Positions 8,940 through 18,800 of a stretch of DNA of 32,571 nt are shown here, in pieces; the first letter of the stretch is position 1, and each line of letters begins with the position of its first letter. Source of the DNA: Candidatus Eremiobacteraceae bacterium (GTDB taxonomy: Bacteria; Vulcanimicrobiota; Vulcanimicrobiia; Eremiobacterales; Eremiobacteraceae); assembly GCA_035314825.1 (NCBI GenBank), contig DATFYX010000088.1, positions 1 to 32,571 on the forward strand, in the 5' to 3' direction. The notes below the pieces were generated by a model. That model searched no databases. It was not told the DNA's origin and saw nothing but the letters and a program-made list of their open reading frames with translations. The translations under genes and the position numbers were made by a program.

Positions 8940-9749
8940 ATGACAACCAGCCAACGCCCCGCGTTCGTCAGCGAGCGCATCTCGCCCGAAGCCGGCTCCG
9001 CGGATCTGAGCGCCATGGCTCGTGGAGAACCGGGAGTTCCCCGAGCGTTCACATGGCGCGAGGGCCGCTTCGAGGTCGCCCGCGTGCTCGCCACGCAGCG
9101 CGGTATGGGAGAAGATCGCGGCGACGTGTACGTGCGGCGCCACTACTTCGACGTCGAGACCACCGACCTGCTGCGTATGCGGCTGTACTTCGAGCGCAAC
9201 CCGAAAGATCGCAGCAAGCGCAAAGCTTGGTGGCTGTACACCGTCACGTTTCCGGAGCCGGTGATCGTCACGCCGCGCCTCGCGTTGCGACGCTGGACGT
9301 ACGCCGACCGTGCGGACTTCCGCGCCATGCTCGCCGACGCGGACATGATGCGCCACCTGCACGAAGGCGTGCCGCTGAGTCCGCGGGAAGCCGACGCCGC
9401 GCTCGAGACGACGATCGAGCATTATCGCGCGGGGTTCGGCGACTGGGCGATCGTCTCGCGCGCGCACGGGGAGATCCTCGGTGAGTCCGGGCTTACGACG
9501 CTTCCGGAGACCGGCGAGGTGGAGCTAGGCTATATGCTGCGCCGTCCGTTCTGGGGACAGGGCTTCGCGACCGAAGCCGCGCGCGCGGTCATGACGCACG
9601 CGTTCGCGGCGCTGGGCCTGAGCCGTCTGGTCTCGGTGGCGCGCCCGGATAATCGCGCGTCCATCCACGTGCTCGAGAAACTCGGCATGCGCCCGATCGG
9701 CCGCGCCGTCCACCGCGGACACGAGATGGCGAAGTTCGAGACGCAATAG
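8940..9749 (+). CDS. Fusion of a DUF6504-like domain with a GNAT acetyltransferase
   Basis: A 269-residue protein with two parts. Residues about 30-105 ('PRAFTWREGRFEVARVL' ... 'RKAWWLYTVTF') resemble the small DUF6504 domain, which has no known function. Residues about 108-265 form a RimJ/RimL-type GNAT domain, starting 'TPRLALRRWTYADRADF'. The acetyl-CoA motif region is 'ELGYMLRRPFWGQGFATEAA', and 'NRASIHVLEKLGMR' is the family's typical final block. It likely transfers an acetyl group to an amine or protein N-terminus. The start is uncertain: the ATG at 8940 has no Shine-Dalgarno, and an in-frame ATG at 9015 would also keep both domains. Its stop overlaps the start of the next gene (TAGTG), suggesting coupling. 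Confidence 0.82.
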   Translation: MTTSQRPAFVSERISPEAGSADLSAMARGEPGVPRAFTWREGRFEVARVLATQRGMGEDRGDVYVRRHYFDVETTDLLRMRLYFERNPKDRSKRKAWWLYTVTFPEPVIVTPRLALRRWTYADRADFRAMLADADMMRHLHEGVPLSPREADAALETTIEHYRAGFGDWAIVSRAHGEILGESGLTTLPETGEVELGYMLRRPFWGQGFATEAARAVMTHAFAALGLSRLVSVARPDNRASIHVLEKLGMRPIGRAVHRGHEMAKFETQ

Positions 9750-10369
9750 TGGGCCTGCTGCTCGTCGCCGTCGCGGTCATCGGCGTGCTTCACACGCTCG
9801 TGCCCGATCATTGGGCGCCGATCGCGCTGCTCGCGCGCCAACAGGGCTGGTCGCGGCGCCATACCGCGTGGACGGCCGCCGGCGCAGGACTCGGCCACAC
9901 GCTCTCCACGTTGGCCATCGGCGCGGTCGCGTGGCTGGTCGGCGTCGCTGCCGCGCAGCGCTATGGGCACTACGTCAATATCGCATCCGGCCTCGCGCTC
10001 ATCGCGTTCGGACTCTGGATCGCGATCAGCTCGCTGCGCGAGGCTCGCGAGCCCGAAGCGGAGCTCGAGTCCGAAGTGGCGGCGGAAGCCAAGAAGATCG
10101 CCACCTCGACCTCGATCATGCTCGTCATCGGCTCGTCGCCGAGCGTCGAGGCGCTGCCGACGTTCTTCGCCGCGGCGAAATACGGCATCTACGCCGAGCT
10201 GGCGCTCGCGGTCGTGTTCACGGCGACGACCATCGGCACGTACGTCGTGACGTGCGTGCTGTCAGCGGCTGGCCTGGAGCGCCTGCGAATCGGCCCGCTG
10301 GAGCGCTACGGCGAGGTCATCAGCGGCGCGTTCGTGGCGCTCGTCGGCGCCGTGTTCCTGTTCCTCTAG
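9749..10369 (+). CDS. NicO/HupE-like polytopic membrane protein
   Basis: A 206-residue protein with about six hydrophobic helices. Helix 1 contains 'VLHTLVPDHWAPIALL', an H-x5-D-H pattern similar to the metal-binding HxxxDH signature of nickel/cobalt transporters. 'GAGLGHTLSTLAIGAVAWL' follows in helix 2. A charged, Glu/Lys-rich cytoplasmic loop (about residues 95-118) separates the two halves. It could export or import a divalent metal, but the motif is not the canonical NiCoT one, so substrate and direction are open. It starts with a GTG overlapping the preceding stop by one base and ends overlapping the convergent gene by 4 bp. Confidence 0.65.
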   Translation: MGLLLVAVAVIGVLHTLVPDHWAPIALLARQQGWSRRHTAWTAAGAGLGHTLSTLAIGAVAWLVGVAAAQRYGHYVNIASGLALIAFGLWIAISSLREAREPEAELESEVAAEAKKIATSTSIMLVIGSSPSVEALPTFFAAAKYGIYAELALAVVFTATTIGTYVVTCVLSAAGLERLRIGPLERYGEVISGAFVALVGAVFLFL

Positions 10370-10932
10370 CTCTTGGTGCAGACCGAATCGACTGCGATCG
10401 TGCGGCCTGATTTCTCCTTGAACGTGCTGTGCGAGGTCATCTTCGTGTCGCTCACCTTCGTCATCGTCGTTGGCGACGTCGCGATGATGTCCGGACCCGG
10501 CGTGAACAAAGCATCGGTCCAGACCATCGTGCTGCCGCTCCAGCCTGGCGAATATGAGACGTCGTAGCCGCCGACGTCGTCGGTGTAGACGTCAACCCAG
10601 CGATGCTGGTCCGAATCATACGTGATCTTGTCGACGCTGTTGGTCGCCGGCGCCCACGACGTCTTCGCCGTCGCGGTATCGGTCACGATCCAATACCCTG
10701 ATGGATCGATTGAGCTGGTGCCCGTCGAGGTGTACGGAGCGGGCCGGCGTGCGCTGCGGCTCGAGCACGACCACGTGCCCAGCGAGAACTTCAGCGACGA
10801 GAAATCCGGTTTCTTCGCGGCCGGAATCGGCGTTGATTCGATGCCTGGAGTGGTGTCCGCCAGACCGATCGCGCTGAGCGCGAGGAGCGCCACGACCAGT
10901 CCGAGAGAAAAACGAAAAACTCGAGATCGCAT
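10366..10932 (-). CDS. Secreted beta-rich protein of unknown function (DUF1579-like)
   Basis: A 188-residue protein with a clear Sec signal peptide (MRSRVFRFSLGLVVALLALS, probable cleavage after 'IGLA'). The mature part is rich in Thr, Ser and aromatic residues. Its block 'FSLGTWSC' near the start and alternating strands to the end resemble DUF1579 or lipocalin-like small beta barrels. The only cysteines are in 'WSCSS' and the C-terminal 'SVCTKS', so one disulphide could close the barrel. A strong AGGAAGGA lies about 7 bases before the ATG. It converges on the NicO-like gene with a 4-bp overlap. Function unknown; the DUF1579 resemblance is weak. Confidence 0.7.
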   Translation of the reverse strand: MRSRVFRFSLGLVVALLALSAIGLADTTPGIESTPIPAAKKPDFSSLKFSLGTWSCSSRSARRPAPYTSTGTSSIDPSGYWIVTDTATAKTSWAPATNSVDKITYDSDQHRWVDVYTDDVGGYDVSYSPGWSGSTMVWTDALFTPGPDIIATSPTTMTKVSDTKMTSHSTFKEKSGRTIAVDSVCTKS

Positions 10933-11048
10933 TACATCGTCCTTCCTGTGACGCGATGACGGTAGAGTCGTAAGCGTGCGGTTCCCGCGCGGGCTTCGGT
11001 ATCCTGCGGGACGGGGAAACGCGGCCCGGAGGCGAACACGCGTACCGG

Positions 11049-12521
11049 ATGAAGAGCGCCGTTATCATCGTCCATGGCATCGGTCCGCTCGATCGTTACC
11101 AGATACAGGATCAGTTCGCGGCCGAACTGCGCGACGCGTTGAACACCGAGACCGACGACGAGCGCCGCCAACGTTTCGGCGGCGAGGCGCCGCCGCGTCA
11201 AGGCCAATGGCATGCCGATGCCATCTGGCCGCCGGTGCAGCGCAATGAGGTGCTCGAGGGTGTGCGGCCGAGCGCGGTGCGCGTGCATTGCGACAATCAT
11301 GGCGTCGACGTGCTGCAAGAGCCCTCGGTCGATGTGTTCGAAGGCTATTGGAGTCCGGCCGACAAGGGCCAGACGAATGCGCCGAGCGTGCTCTCGTGGC
11401 TCATGCGCTCGATCTTCTCGCCGGTGGCCGACATGCGCATCGCCGCGCCGGGCGCCAAGACGACGTACGATGTCGCGTACATCGTCGCAATCGCGCTGCT
11501 CGCGGCGCTGCTGGCGATTTTGTCGATCGGCAGCGCGTATCGCGCGTATTTGGGCTTCACGTCCGGCCCGCTGCCGGCATGGATAGCGCTGCTCGTCGGG
11601 CTAGCCGGCGGCTATCTCGTCGCGCAAGGGTTATCGCGCCTGGTCCCATTGCTCTTCGTCTCGCGCGCCGGCCGCAGCACGAGGCGGCCGATCCTGCTGG
11701 TGATCCTCGGCCTTGCCATCGTCGCAGTCACGAGCTGGGGCGCCGGGGGCGAATATTTCGACGTGTTCGGCCGTCTCGGGTGGCTGCTGGTGACGACGAC
11801 CTCCGCTCGCCTCTTGCTCAGCCTCATGATCGACTTCTTGAACGATCGCGTCGGCGATATCCAGATCTACGCGACGCACAACGAGAACCAGCGCTATTAC
11901 TTGCTGCGCGAGAAGATCTTGCAGATCGTCGGCGATACCGTGCTCTCGGTGCTGCGCACCAAGGATGGACTGATCGCCAAGCCGCTTTACGATCGCGTAT
12001 TCCTGGTCGGGCACAGCCTCGGTTCGAGCATCTTGATGGACGTCATCGTCGAACTCCATCGCCTGTTGATGGAGGGCGGGCTGGACGAGTCCTCGTGGAA
12101 TCGGCTGCGCTGCTTCGTCAGCTACGGCAGCGCCCTGGAGAAGACCCATTATCTGCTTGGTTGCGCGCGGCCGGTCGCGCCGCAGCAAGTCGGCGAGTTC
12201 AAGGCAGACCTGTACTCGCGGCTGTTCAGCGCGGATGAGAGCGCGTTACGGCCGGCGGGCGCCGCGTCGCGGCCGCCGATGTTCTGGACGAACTATTGGT
12301 ATTTCAGCGACGTCGTGGCCAACGCGATCGCCTCGTACGGCCGGGCGCGCAGCACGGCGGACCCTGCGCCTGAGCCCGGCCTCCACTACACGTGTCTCAA
12401 TGCGCAGCTGCCGTCCCCGCCCGCGGTCGTATGGTCGCATGGCCACTATCTGGGCGATCGAGCGCTCTGGCACTCGCTTGGGCAGCGGCGCGGGCTCGCG
12501 ACGATCGTCGCATCGGCGTGA
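11049..12521 (+). CDS. Membrane-embedded alpha/beta hydrolase-like protein
   Basis: A 490-residue protein. The extreme N-terminus 'AVIIVHGIG' is the first strand and oxyanion region of a lipase-like alpha/beta hydrolase. The nucleophile elbow 'LVGHSLGSS' comes only at S323, and 'SHGHYLGD' (H464 or H466) near the end could give the catalytic histidine. Between strand 1 and the elbow lie about four transmembrane helices (roughly residues 135-260). This places the hydrolase domain on the cytoplasmic face with a membrane module inside it. It probably hydrolyses an ester or lipid; the substrate is unknown. The start gives the beta strand directly, with no strong Shine-Dalgarno. The 116-bp spacer upstream is shared with the divergent secreted-protein gene. 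Confidence 0.75.
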   Translation: MKSAVIIVHGIGPLDRYQIQDQFAAELRDALNTETDDERRQRFGGEAPPRQGQWHADAIWPPVQRNEVLEGVRPSAVRVHCDNHGVDVLQEPSVDVFEGYWSPADKGQTNAPSVLSWLMRSIFSPVADMRIAAPGAKTTYDVAYIVAIALLAALLAILSIGSAYRAYLGFTSGPLPAWIALLVGLAGGYLVAQGLSRLVPLLFVSRAGRSTRRPILLVILGLAIVAVTSWGAGGEYFDVFGRLGWLLVTTTSARLLLSLMIDFLNDRVGDIQIYATHNENQRYYLLREKILQIVGDTVLSVLRTKDGLIAKPLYDRVFLVGHSLGSSILMDVIVELHRLLMEGGLDESSWNRLRCFVSYGSALEKTHYLLGCARPVAPQQVGEFKADLYSRLFSADESALRPAGAASRPPMFWTNYWYFSDVVANAIASYGRARSTADPAPEPGLHYTCLNAQLPSPPAVVWSHGHYLGDRALWHSLGQRRGLATIVASA

Positions 12522-12527
12522 GTTCGA

Positions 12528-12589
12528 CGGTCGAGTAAACTCGACCGCTCCATATTTCCGGGGCGGTCGCATGAATTCGACCGCTCCAT
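12528..12589. repeat. Cluster of inverted and direct repeats before the tandem RND genes
   Basis: Within the 87-bp gap before the RND pair, CGGTCGAG (12528-12535) and CTCGACCG (12540-12547) form a perfect 8-bp inverted repeat around TAAA. TCGACCGCTCCAT occurs twice, at 12541-12553 and 12577-12589. Between them GCGGTCG (12563-12569) is the reverse complement of the CGACCGC core. Four copies of one core in alternating orientation suggest an operator array or a REP-like dispersed element. There is no T-run, so a simple terminator is less likely. Confidence 0.6.
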
Positions 12590-12608
12590 TGCCAACAATC
12601 GCATTGCC

Positions 12609-15600
12609 ATGTGGCTGACCCGCTTCACGCTCCGCCAACCGATCATCGCCACCCTGTTCTTCCTGGCCGTCGCGGTGTTCGGGCTGATCGGCTACGCTTC
12701 GATGGGCGAGAACATCATCCCCAACGTCTCGTTCCCGATCGTCTCGGTGACGGCCACCTATCCTGGCGCGAGCCCTGAAGAGATGGAGCGCCTCATCGTC
12801 AAGCCGATCGAGGACCAGATCCAGGGGCTGCCGCATCTGGACAAGGTCAGCGCGACCGCGCAAGAGGGCACGGCCAGCATCAACGTCCAGTTCAAGCTGG
12901 GCACGGACGTGAACTTCGCGGGCACGGACGTGCAGCACGCGGTCGACGCGGCGCGGCTGTACCTGCCGAACGACCTCGATCCTCCGCTCGTCGAGAAATT
13001 CGATCCTGGGGCGCAGCCGGTCCTCACCGAGGCGATCACGTCGACGGTGCTCTCGCCCGTCGAGCTTTCGAACGTCATCACGAACGAGATCGTGCCGGTG
13101 CTGCGCGGCGTCAAGGGCGTCGGCGCGGTCGAGGTCGGCGGCAAGTACACCCGTCAGATCACCGTTCAACCCGATCTCGCGCGCCTGCGAAGCGTCGGCC
13201 TCACGCTTTCGGACGTCAATAACTCGCTCGCCGCGGGCAACGTCAGCATGCCGGGCGGCAGATTGGACGAACCTTTCGCGGAGTCGACCGTCGGCGTGCG
13301 GGCGGACCTGACCAACGCATCGCAGATCGCACATCTACCGCTCATCAACCCGTTCGCGCTGACCAGCGGCGTTCCGGCGGGAGTCACCGGCCAGCCGCTG
13401 CGCATCGGCGACGTCGCCACCGTGGTCGACGGCTATGCCGATCATCGCGTCATCTCGACCGTGAACGGCACGACCGCGAACATCGTCAGCATATCGCGCG
13501 ACGCCACCTCCGACACGGTGAAGACGACCGAGGCCGTGCGCAAGGCCTTCGCCGACCTGCAGACGCGCTATCCGCAGATCAAGTTCGCCGAGATCGACGC
13601 GGATCTGTACTTCACGCGCGATTCGATCAACGGCGTGCTGGAGAATCTGCTCGAAGGCGTTCTGCTGACCGCGCTCGTGCTGCTGCTGTTCTTGCACGTG
13701 TGGCGCAGCGCGCTGGTCGTGATGATCGCCATTCCCGCATCGCTGTTCGCGACGTTCTTCGTGATGTGGGTGCTCGGCTTCACCGTCGACGTGCTGTCGT
13801 TGATGGGCCTGTCGCTGACGATCGGCATTTTGGTCGACGACTCGATCGTGGTCATCGAGAACATCACGCGCCATCGCGAGATGGGCCAGCCGCCCGACGA
13901 GGCGGCCATCACCGGCCGCTCGGAGATCGGCGGGGCGGCGATCGCCATCACGCTGGTCGACGTCGTCGTCTTCGCCCCGATCGCGTTCATGTCGGGCATC
14001 ATCGGGCAGTACATGCATGAGTTCGGTTTGGTCGTCGTGTGCGCGACGCTGTTCTCGCTGCTGGTGTCGTTCACGCTCACGCCGTTGCTGGCGGCCCACT
14101 GGGCCCTGGTGCGCAAACCGCGCCCGCCGTCCGGGTTCTTCAAGGGTTTCGCCGATTGGTTCGAACGCATGCGCGTGGCGTACCACGATCGCTGGCTGCC
14201 CATGGCGATGTCGCATCCGTACCTGACGTTCTTCGGCTCCTTCGGCTTGGTGCTCGGGTCGATCGTGCTCGCAGGCGTGCTGCTGTCGACCGGGATCTTG
14301 CCGGGCGAGTTCCAGCCATACACGGAGTGGGGCTACGCCAGCATCGACCTGAACTATCCGCCGGGGACGCCGATCGAGGTGACCACCGCGGGCGCGACGC
14401 GCATCGGCGCCGCGCTGGAGCAGATGAAGGGCGTCAAGAACGTCTCCGTGACGGTGGGCCGTGCGGCGAACGGCGTGACCGAGATCGTCGGCGGCAACGT
14501 CGCGCATATCTGGGCGTTCCTGTATCAAGATCAGCGCCATGAGGAGCGCGGCATCGTCGCCCGCGTGGCATCGCTCGGTTACCTCGTGCCCGGCGCGCGC
14601 CTTTCCGCCGCCGGCGCGGCGAACGCCGGCCAACCGCCGATCTTCTTCACGTTGACCGGTCCGGCCGAAGAGCTCGACGCCGCCAGCAAGAAGCTTGTCG
14701 CATTCATCACCAAGCAGCCGAACACCACCGATGTCACCGCGAGCAACGCCATCGTCGGGCCGCGCCTGGAGATCAACATCGACCGCGATCGCGCGGCGGT
14801 GCTGGGCGTGAGCCCGCAGGACGCGGCGCTGACGGCGCGTGCCGCGATCGGCGGCGTCATCTCCACGCGCGTGCGGCAACGCGAGGGGCTCATCGACGCC
14901 ATCGTGCAGCTTCCGCCGCAGACGCGCAACGATCCGGCGCAGCTGCGCACGGTCGACGTGCGCTCGTCGGCCACTGGCCAGCTCGTGCCTCTCGGCGACG
15001 TCGCCGATTTCACGAAGACGACCGAGCCGCCGTACATCGAGCGCCAGGATCGGCAGCGCGTCGTCCACGTGACTGCGAACACCGCCAACGGGGTGCCGAT
15101 CGGGCCGATCGTCGACAAGGTGAATGACGCGCTCAAGACCCCCGGCTTCCTGCCGGCCGGCGTGCACGTCTCGACCGAGGGCGATACGCAGCTCTTCGGC
15201 GATGCCATCGCCAAGATCGGGCTCGCATTGCTGACGTCATTCATCCTCATCTATATGCTGCTGGTCGTGCTGTACCGCAGCTACCTCACGCCGTTCGTCA
15301 TCATGATGAGCGTCCCGGCTGCGATCGTCGGCGTCATCGGCATCCTGGTCGTGCTCAATCTGTTCAATCTGGCGTTTCCGGACTTCCACATCCAGCTGGG
15401 CCGCTTCTATCTGCGGCCGTTCGCCGGCCAGACGCTCAACCTGTTCTCGATGCTCGGCGTCGTGATGCTCACCGGCCTGGTCGCCAAGAACGGGATCCTG
15501 CTGGTGGATTATGCGAACACGATGCGCGCCCGCGGCCTAGCGCTGCGCGACGCGATGCGCGAATCGGCGGCGATCCGCTTCCGGCCTATCGTCATGACGA

Positions 15601-15857
15601 CGGCGGCGATGATCGCGGGCATGACGCCCTTGGCATTGGGCCTGACCGAAGGCGCGGAGTTCCGCAAGTCTATCGGCACGGTCATCATCGGCGGCCTGAC
15701 CAGTTCGCTGTTCCTCACGCTGTTCGTCGTGCCCGTCGTCTATGTGGCGATCGTCGGCTTTTTCGACCGGTTGGCGGCGCGCAGGCTGGCCCGGCAACTG
15801 AAAGTCGCCAAAGAAGAGCCGGAAGACGGCGCGGGCGCAGCGCTCGACGCCGGTTGA
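12609..15857 (+). CDS. RND efflux permease, HAE1 (AcrB-like) family, first of tandem pair
   Basis: A 1082-residue AcrB-type proton-driven exporter of the inner membrane. It starts MWLTRFTLRQPIIATLFFLA. The proton relay is intact: D410-D411 in 'GILVDDSIVVIENI' and K960 in 'GLVAKNGILLVDYA'. The periplasmic porter and docking domains are complete. It closely resembles the next gene throughout, including 'HREMG' after the fourth helix and 'FRKSIGTVIIGGLTSSLF' near the end, so the two are tandem paralogues. The ATG is preceded by a repeat-rich spacer rather than a clear Shine-Dalgarno. No adaptor or outer-membrane channel gene lies nearby. The pair may form a heteromeric pump or be two homotrimers; the sequence does not tell which. 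Confidence 0.95.
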   Translation: MWLTRFTLRQPIIATLFFLAVAVFGLIGYASMGENIIPNVSFPIVSVTATYPGASPEEMERLIVKPIEDQIQGLPHLDKVSATAQEGTASINVQFKLGTDVNFAGTDVQHAVDAARLYLPNDLDPPLVEKFDPGAQPVLTEAITSTVLSPVELSNVITNEIVPVLRGVKGVGAVEVGGKYTRQITVQPDLARLRSVGLTLSDVNNSLAAGNVSMPGGRLDEPFAESTVGVRADLTNASQIAHLPLINPFALTSGVPAGVTGQPLRIGDVATVVDGYADHRVISTVNGTTANIVSISRDATSDTVKTTEAVRKAFADLQTRYPQIKFAEIDADLYFTRDSINGVLENLLEGVLLTALVLLLFLHVWRSALVVMIAIPASLFATFFVMWVLGFTVDVLSLMGLSLTIGILVDDSIVVIENITRHREMGQPPDEAAITGRSEIGGAAIAITLVDVVVFAPIAFMSGIIGQYMHEFGLVVVCATLFSLLVSFTLTPLLAAHWALVRKPRPPSGFFKGFADWFERMRVAYHDRWLPMAMSHPYLTFFGSFGLVLGSIVLAGVLLSTGILPGEFQPYTEWGYASIDLNYPPGTPIEVTTAGATRIGAALEQMKGVKNVSVTVGRAANGVTEIVGGNVAHIWAFLYQDQRHEERGIVARVASLGYLVPGARLSAAGAANAGQPPIFFTLTGPAEELDAASKKLVAFITKQPNTTDVTASNAIVGPRLEINIDRDRAAVLGVSPQDAALTARAAIGGVISTRVRQREGLIDAIVQLPPQTRNDPAQLRTVDVRSSATGQLVPLGDVADFTKTTEPPYIERQDRQRVVHVTANTANGVPIGPIVDKVNDALKTPGFLPAGVHVSTEGDTQLFGDAIAKIGLALLTSFILIYMLLVVLYRSYLTPFVIMMSVPAAIVGVIGILVVLNLFNLAFPDFHIQLGRFYLRPFAGQTLNLFSMLGVVMLTGLVAKNGILLVDYANTMRARGLALRDAMRESAAIRFRPIVMTTAAMIAGMTPLALGLTEGAEFRKSIGTVIIGGLTSSLFLTLFVVPVVYVAIVGFFDRLAARRLARQLKVAKEEPEDGAGAALDAG

Positions 15858-15894
15858 CCTGTAACTTCCAGACTGTCCCGAGGGTAGACCAGGC

Positions 15895-18800
15895 ATGTGG
15901 CTGACGCGTTTTGCCATCCGGCAACCGACCATTATCACGTTGTTCTTCCTAGCCGTCGCGCTGTTCGGCGTCATCGGCTTCTTCCAGATGGGCGTCAACA
16001 TCAACCCGAACGTCCAGTTCCCGGTCGTTTCGGTATATGCCGGCTACCCCGGCGCAAGCCCGCAGGAGATCGAGCGCCTCGTCATCCGGCCGATCGAGGA
16101 CCAGCTCCAAAACGTCCGCCACGTCGACAAGATCTTCGCGCGCGCTCAAGAGGGCGCCGGGACGATAATCATCCAGCTCAAGCTGGGCTCCAACGTCGAT
16201 TTCGCCGCCACCGACGTGCAGCAGGCGGTGGACGCGGCGCGCGTCAACCTGCCGGCCGATCTCGACCCGCCGATCGTCGCCAAGGAAGACCCCAACGCGC
16301 AGCCGATCCTCACCGAGTACATGACCTCGACCAAGCTCTCGCCGGTCGAGCTCTCGAACCTGGTCGAAAACGAGATCGTGCCCGCGCTCAAGGGCGTCCA
16401 CGGCGTCGGCTTCGTCAACGTCAGCGGCGAATTCATACGCGAGGTCCACGTCAACCCGGACCCGGCGCGCCTGATGATGCTCGGCGCGACCCCGCTCGAC
16501 GTCTACAACTCGGTCAATCAGGGCAACGTCAGCTTCCCGGGCGGCCGCCTCGACGAGGCGTTCCGCGAGGCCACTGTCGGCGTGCGCGCGGACATCACCG
16601 ACCCGGCGCAGATCGCGCAGCTGCCGCTTGTCGTGCCCAACGCATCGCCCAACCAGATCAAGATCGGCGATGTCGCCAAGGTCGTCGACACCTATCAGGA
16701 CCACCGGCTCGCCTCAGATGTCAACGGCCAGCCGGCGATCGTGCTCAACGTGGCGCACGACTCGGATGCGGACACGCAGCGCACCACCACCGCTATCCGT
16801 GACGAATTCAAGAAGCTGCAGATCAAGTATCCGGAGGCCCGCTTCTCCGAGCTAGAGGCCGACGAGGATTTCTTGCATGAAGCGGTGGGCGGCGTCATGC
16901 AAAACCTGTTCGAAGGTATCTTGCTGACCGCGCTGGTGTTGCTGCTGTTCCTGCACGTGATGCGCAGCGCGCTCGTGGTGATGATCGCGATTCCGACGTC
17001 GATCCTCGCGACCTTCCTCGTCATGTGGATGCTCGGATTCTCGATCGACCTTCTGTCGCTGATGGGGCTGTCATTGACGATCGGCATCTTGGTGGACGAC
17101 TCCATCGTCGTGATCGAGAACATCACGCGCCATAGGGAGATGGGCAAGCCGCCTGAAGAGGCGGCGATCGTCGGGCGCACCGAGATCGGCGGTGCGGCGA
17201 TCGCGATCACGCTCGTGGACGTCGTCGTGTTCACGCCGATCGCGTTCATGTCGGGTATCGTGGGCGAGTTCTTGCGCGAGTACGGCCTGGTGATCGTGAC
17301 CGCGACGCTGTTCTCGCTGCTCGTCTCGTTCACGCTGACGCCGCTGCTGGCCGCTCATTGGGCGCTGGTGCGCAAGCCCAAGATGACGCTGCTCTCCCAG
17401 CGCACGATCGCGCTCACGCTCGCGGTCGTGGGCGGTCTTTCGGTGCTGGCCATCGGCCTGAACCTGATCAAGGTGGTCAGCGGACCGATGCTCATCGCGC
17501 TGCTCATGCTGACCGCCAGCATCGCCGTGCTGGTGCTCGTCTACAATCATTTCAACGGCTGGTTCGACGGCTTGCGCGCCTGGTATCACGACGTGATGCT
17601 GCCCAAGGCCTTGCGCCATCCGTATATCGTCGGCTTCGGCTCGCTCGGCCTCGTGCTGGCCTCACTGGTCACGGTCGGCACGCTCGTGCCGTTCGAGTTC
17701 CAACCCAACACCGAGTACGGTGCGGCGGTCGCGAGCCTCACCTATCCCGTGGGCACGCCGATCGAGGTCACCGCCGCCGGAGCCGAGCGGATGGCCGCCG
17801 AACTGCGCAAGCGCACGGACGTCCGCGATGTCGTCGTCAACGTCGGCCAGGACTCCAACGACGTGACCGGCGGGTACGTCGCCAATCTGCAGGTCGATCT
17901 CAAGCCGGACAAGCGCCACGACGAGCATCTCGTCGTCGAGCAGATCCGCAACATGGGCTCGCTCGTTCCGGGCGCGGTGATCACCGCAGGCGGCGCGCAA
18001 AACGGCGGCGGTGCCGATCTGACCTACACGCTGCTGGGCACGCCCGAAAATCTGTACCCGGCCGCCGACAAGCTCGTGGCCTTCATCAAGAAGCTGCCCA
18101 ACACGATCGATGTGACCGCGACGAGCGAGATCGTCGGGCCGCGCCTGGAGATCGACATCGATCGCGCCAAGGCCGCGGCGCTGGGAGTCTCACCGCAAGC
18201 CGCTGCGATGACCGCGCGCGCCGCGGTCGGCGGCATCATCGCCACCAAGCTGCGCATGCCTGAGGGTCTGGTCAACGCCATCGTCCAGCTGCCGGCGGGC
18301 ATCCGCAACGATTATCGCAATCTCACCTACGTCCCGGTGCGCGCCCAAGACGGCGTCACGCTCGTGCCTTTATCGGACATCGCGACCTTCAAGTGGGTGA
18401 CGGAGCCGCCGACGCTGCGCCGCCAGGACCGCCAGCGCATCGTGCGCGTGTTCGCGAGCACGGTGGGCGGCGCGCCCATCGGGCCTATCGACAGCAAAGT
18501 GCAGGAGGTCCTCAAGCAGCCCGGCTTCTTGCCGCCCGGCGTGAACGTCCAGGCCGAAGGCGACACGCAGTTCCTCGGCGACACGATCAATAAGATCGGC
18601 ATCGCGCTGCTGACCTCGTTCGTGCTGATCTACATGCTGCTCGTGATCCTGTACCGCAATTACCTCGAGCCGCTGATCATCATGCTGAGCATTCCCGTGG
18701 CGCTGGTGGGCGCGCTGGGCATCCTCGCGTTCTGCAACATCGTCCACATGGTCGCGCCGGACGTGCGGTTCTTCGCGGGGCAGACGCTCAACATATTCTC

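Noticed and set aside
13335-15167. A 610-codon leftward open frame opposite the second RND gene
   Set aside because: It is an Arg/His/Asp-rich antisense shadow of a gene with clear motifs.
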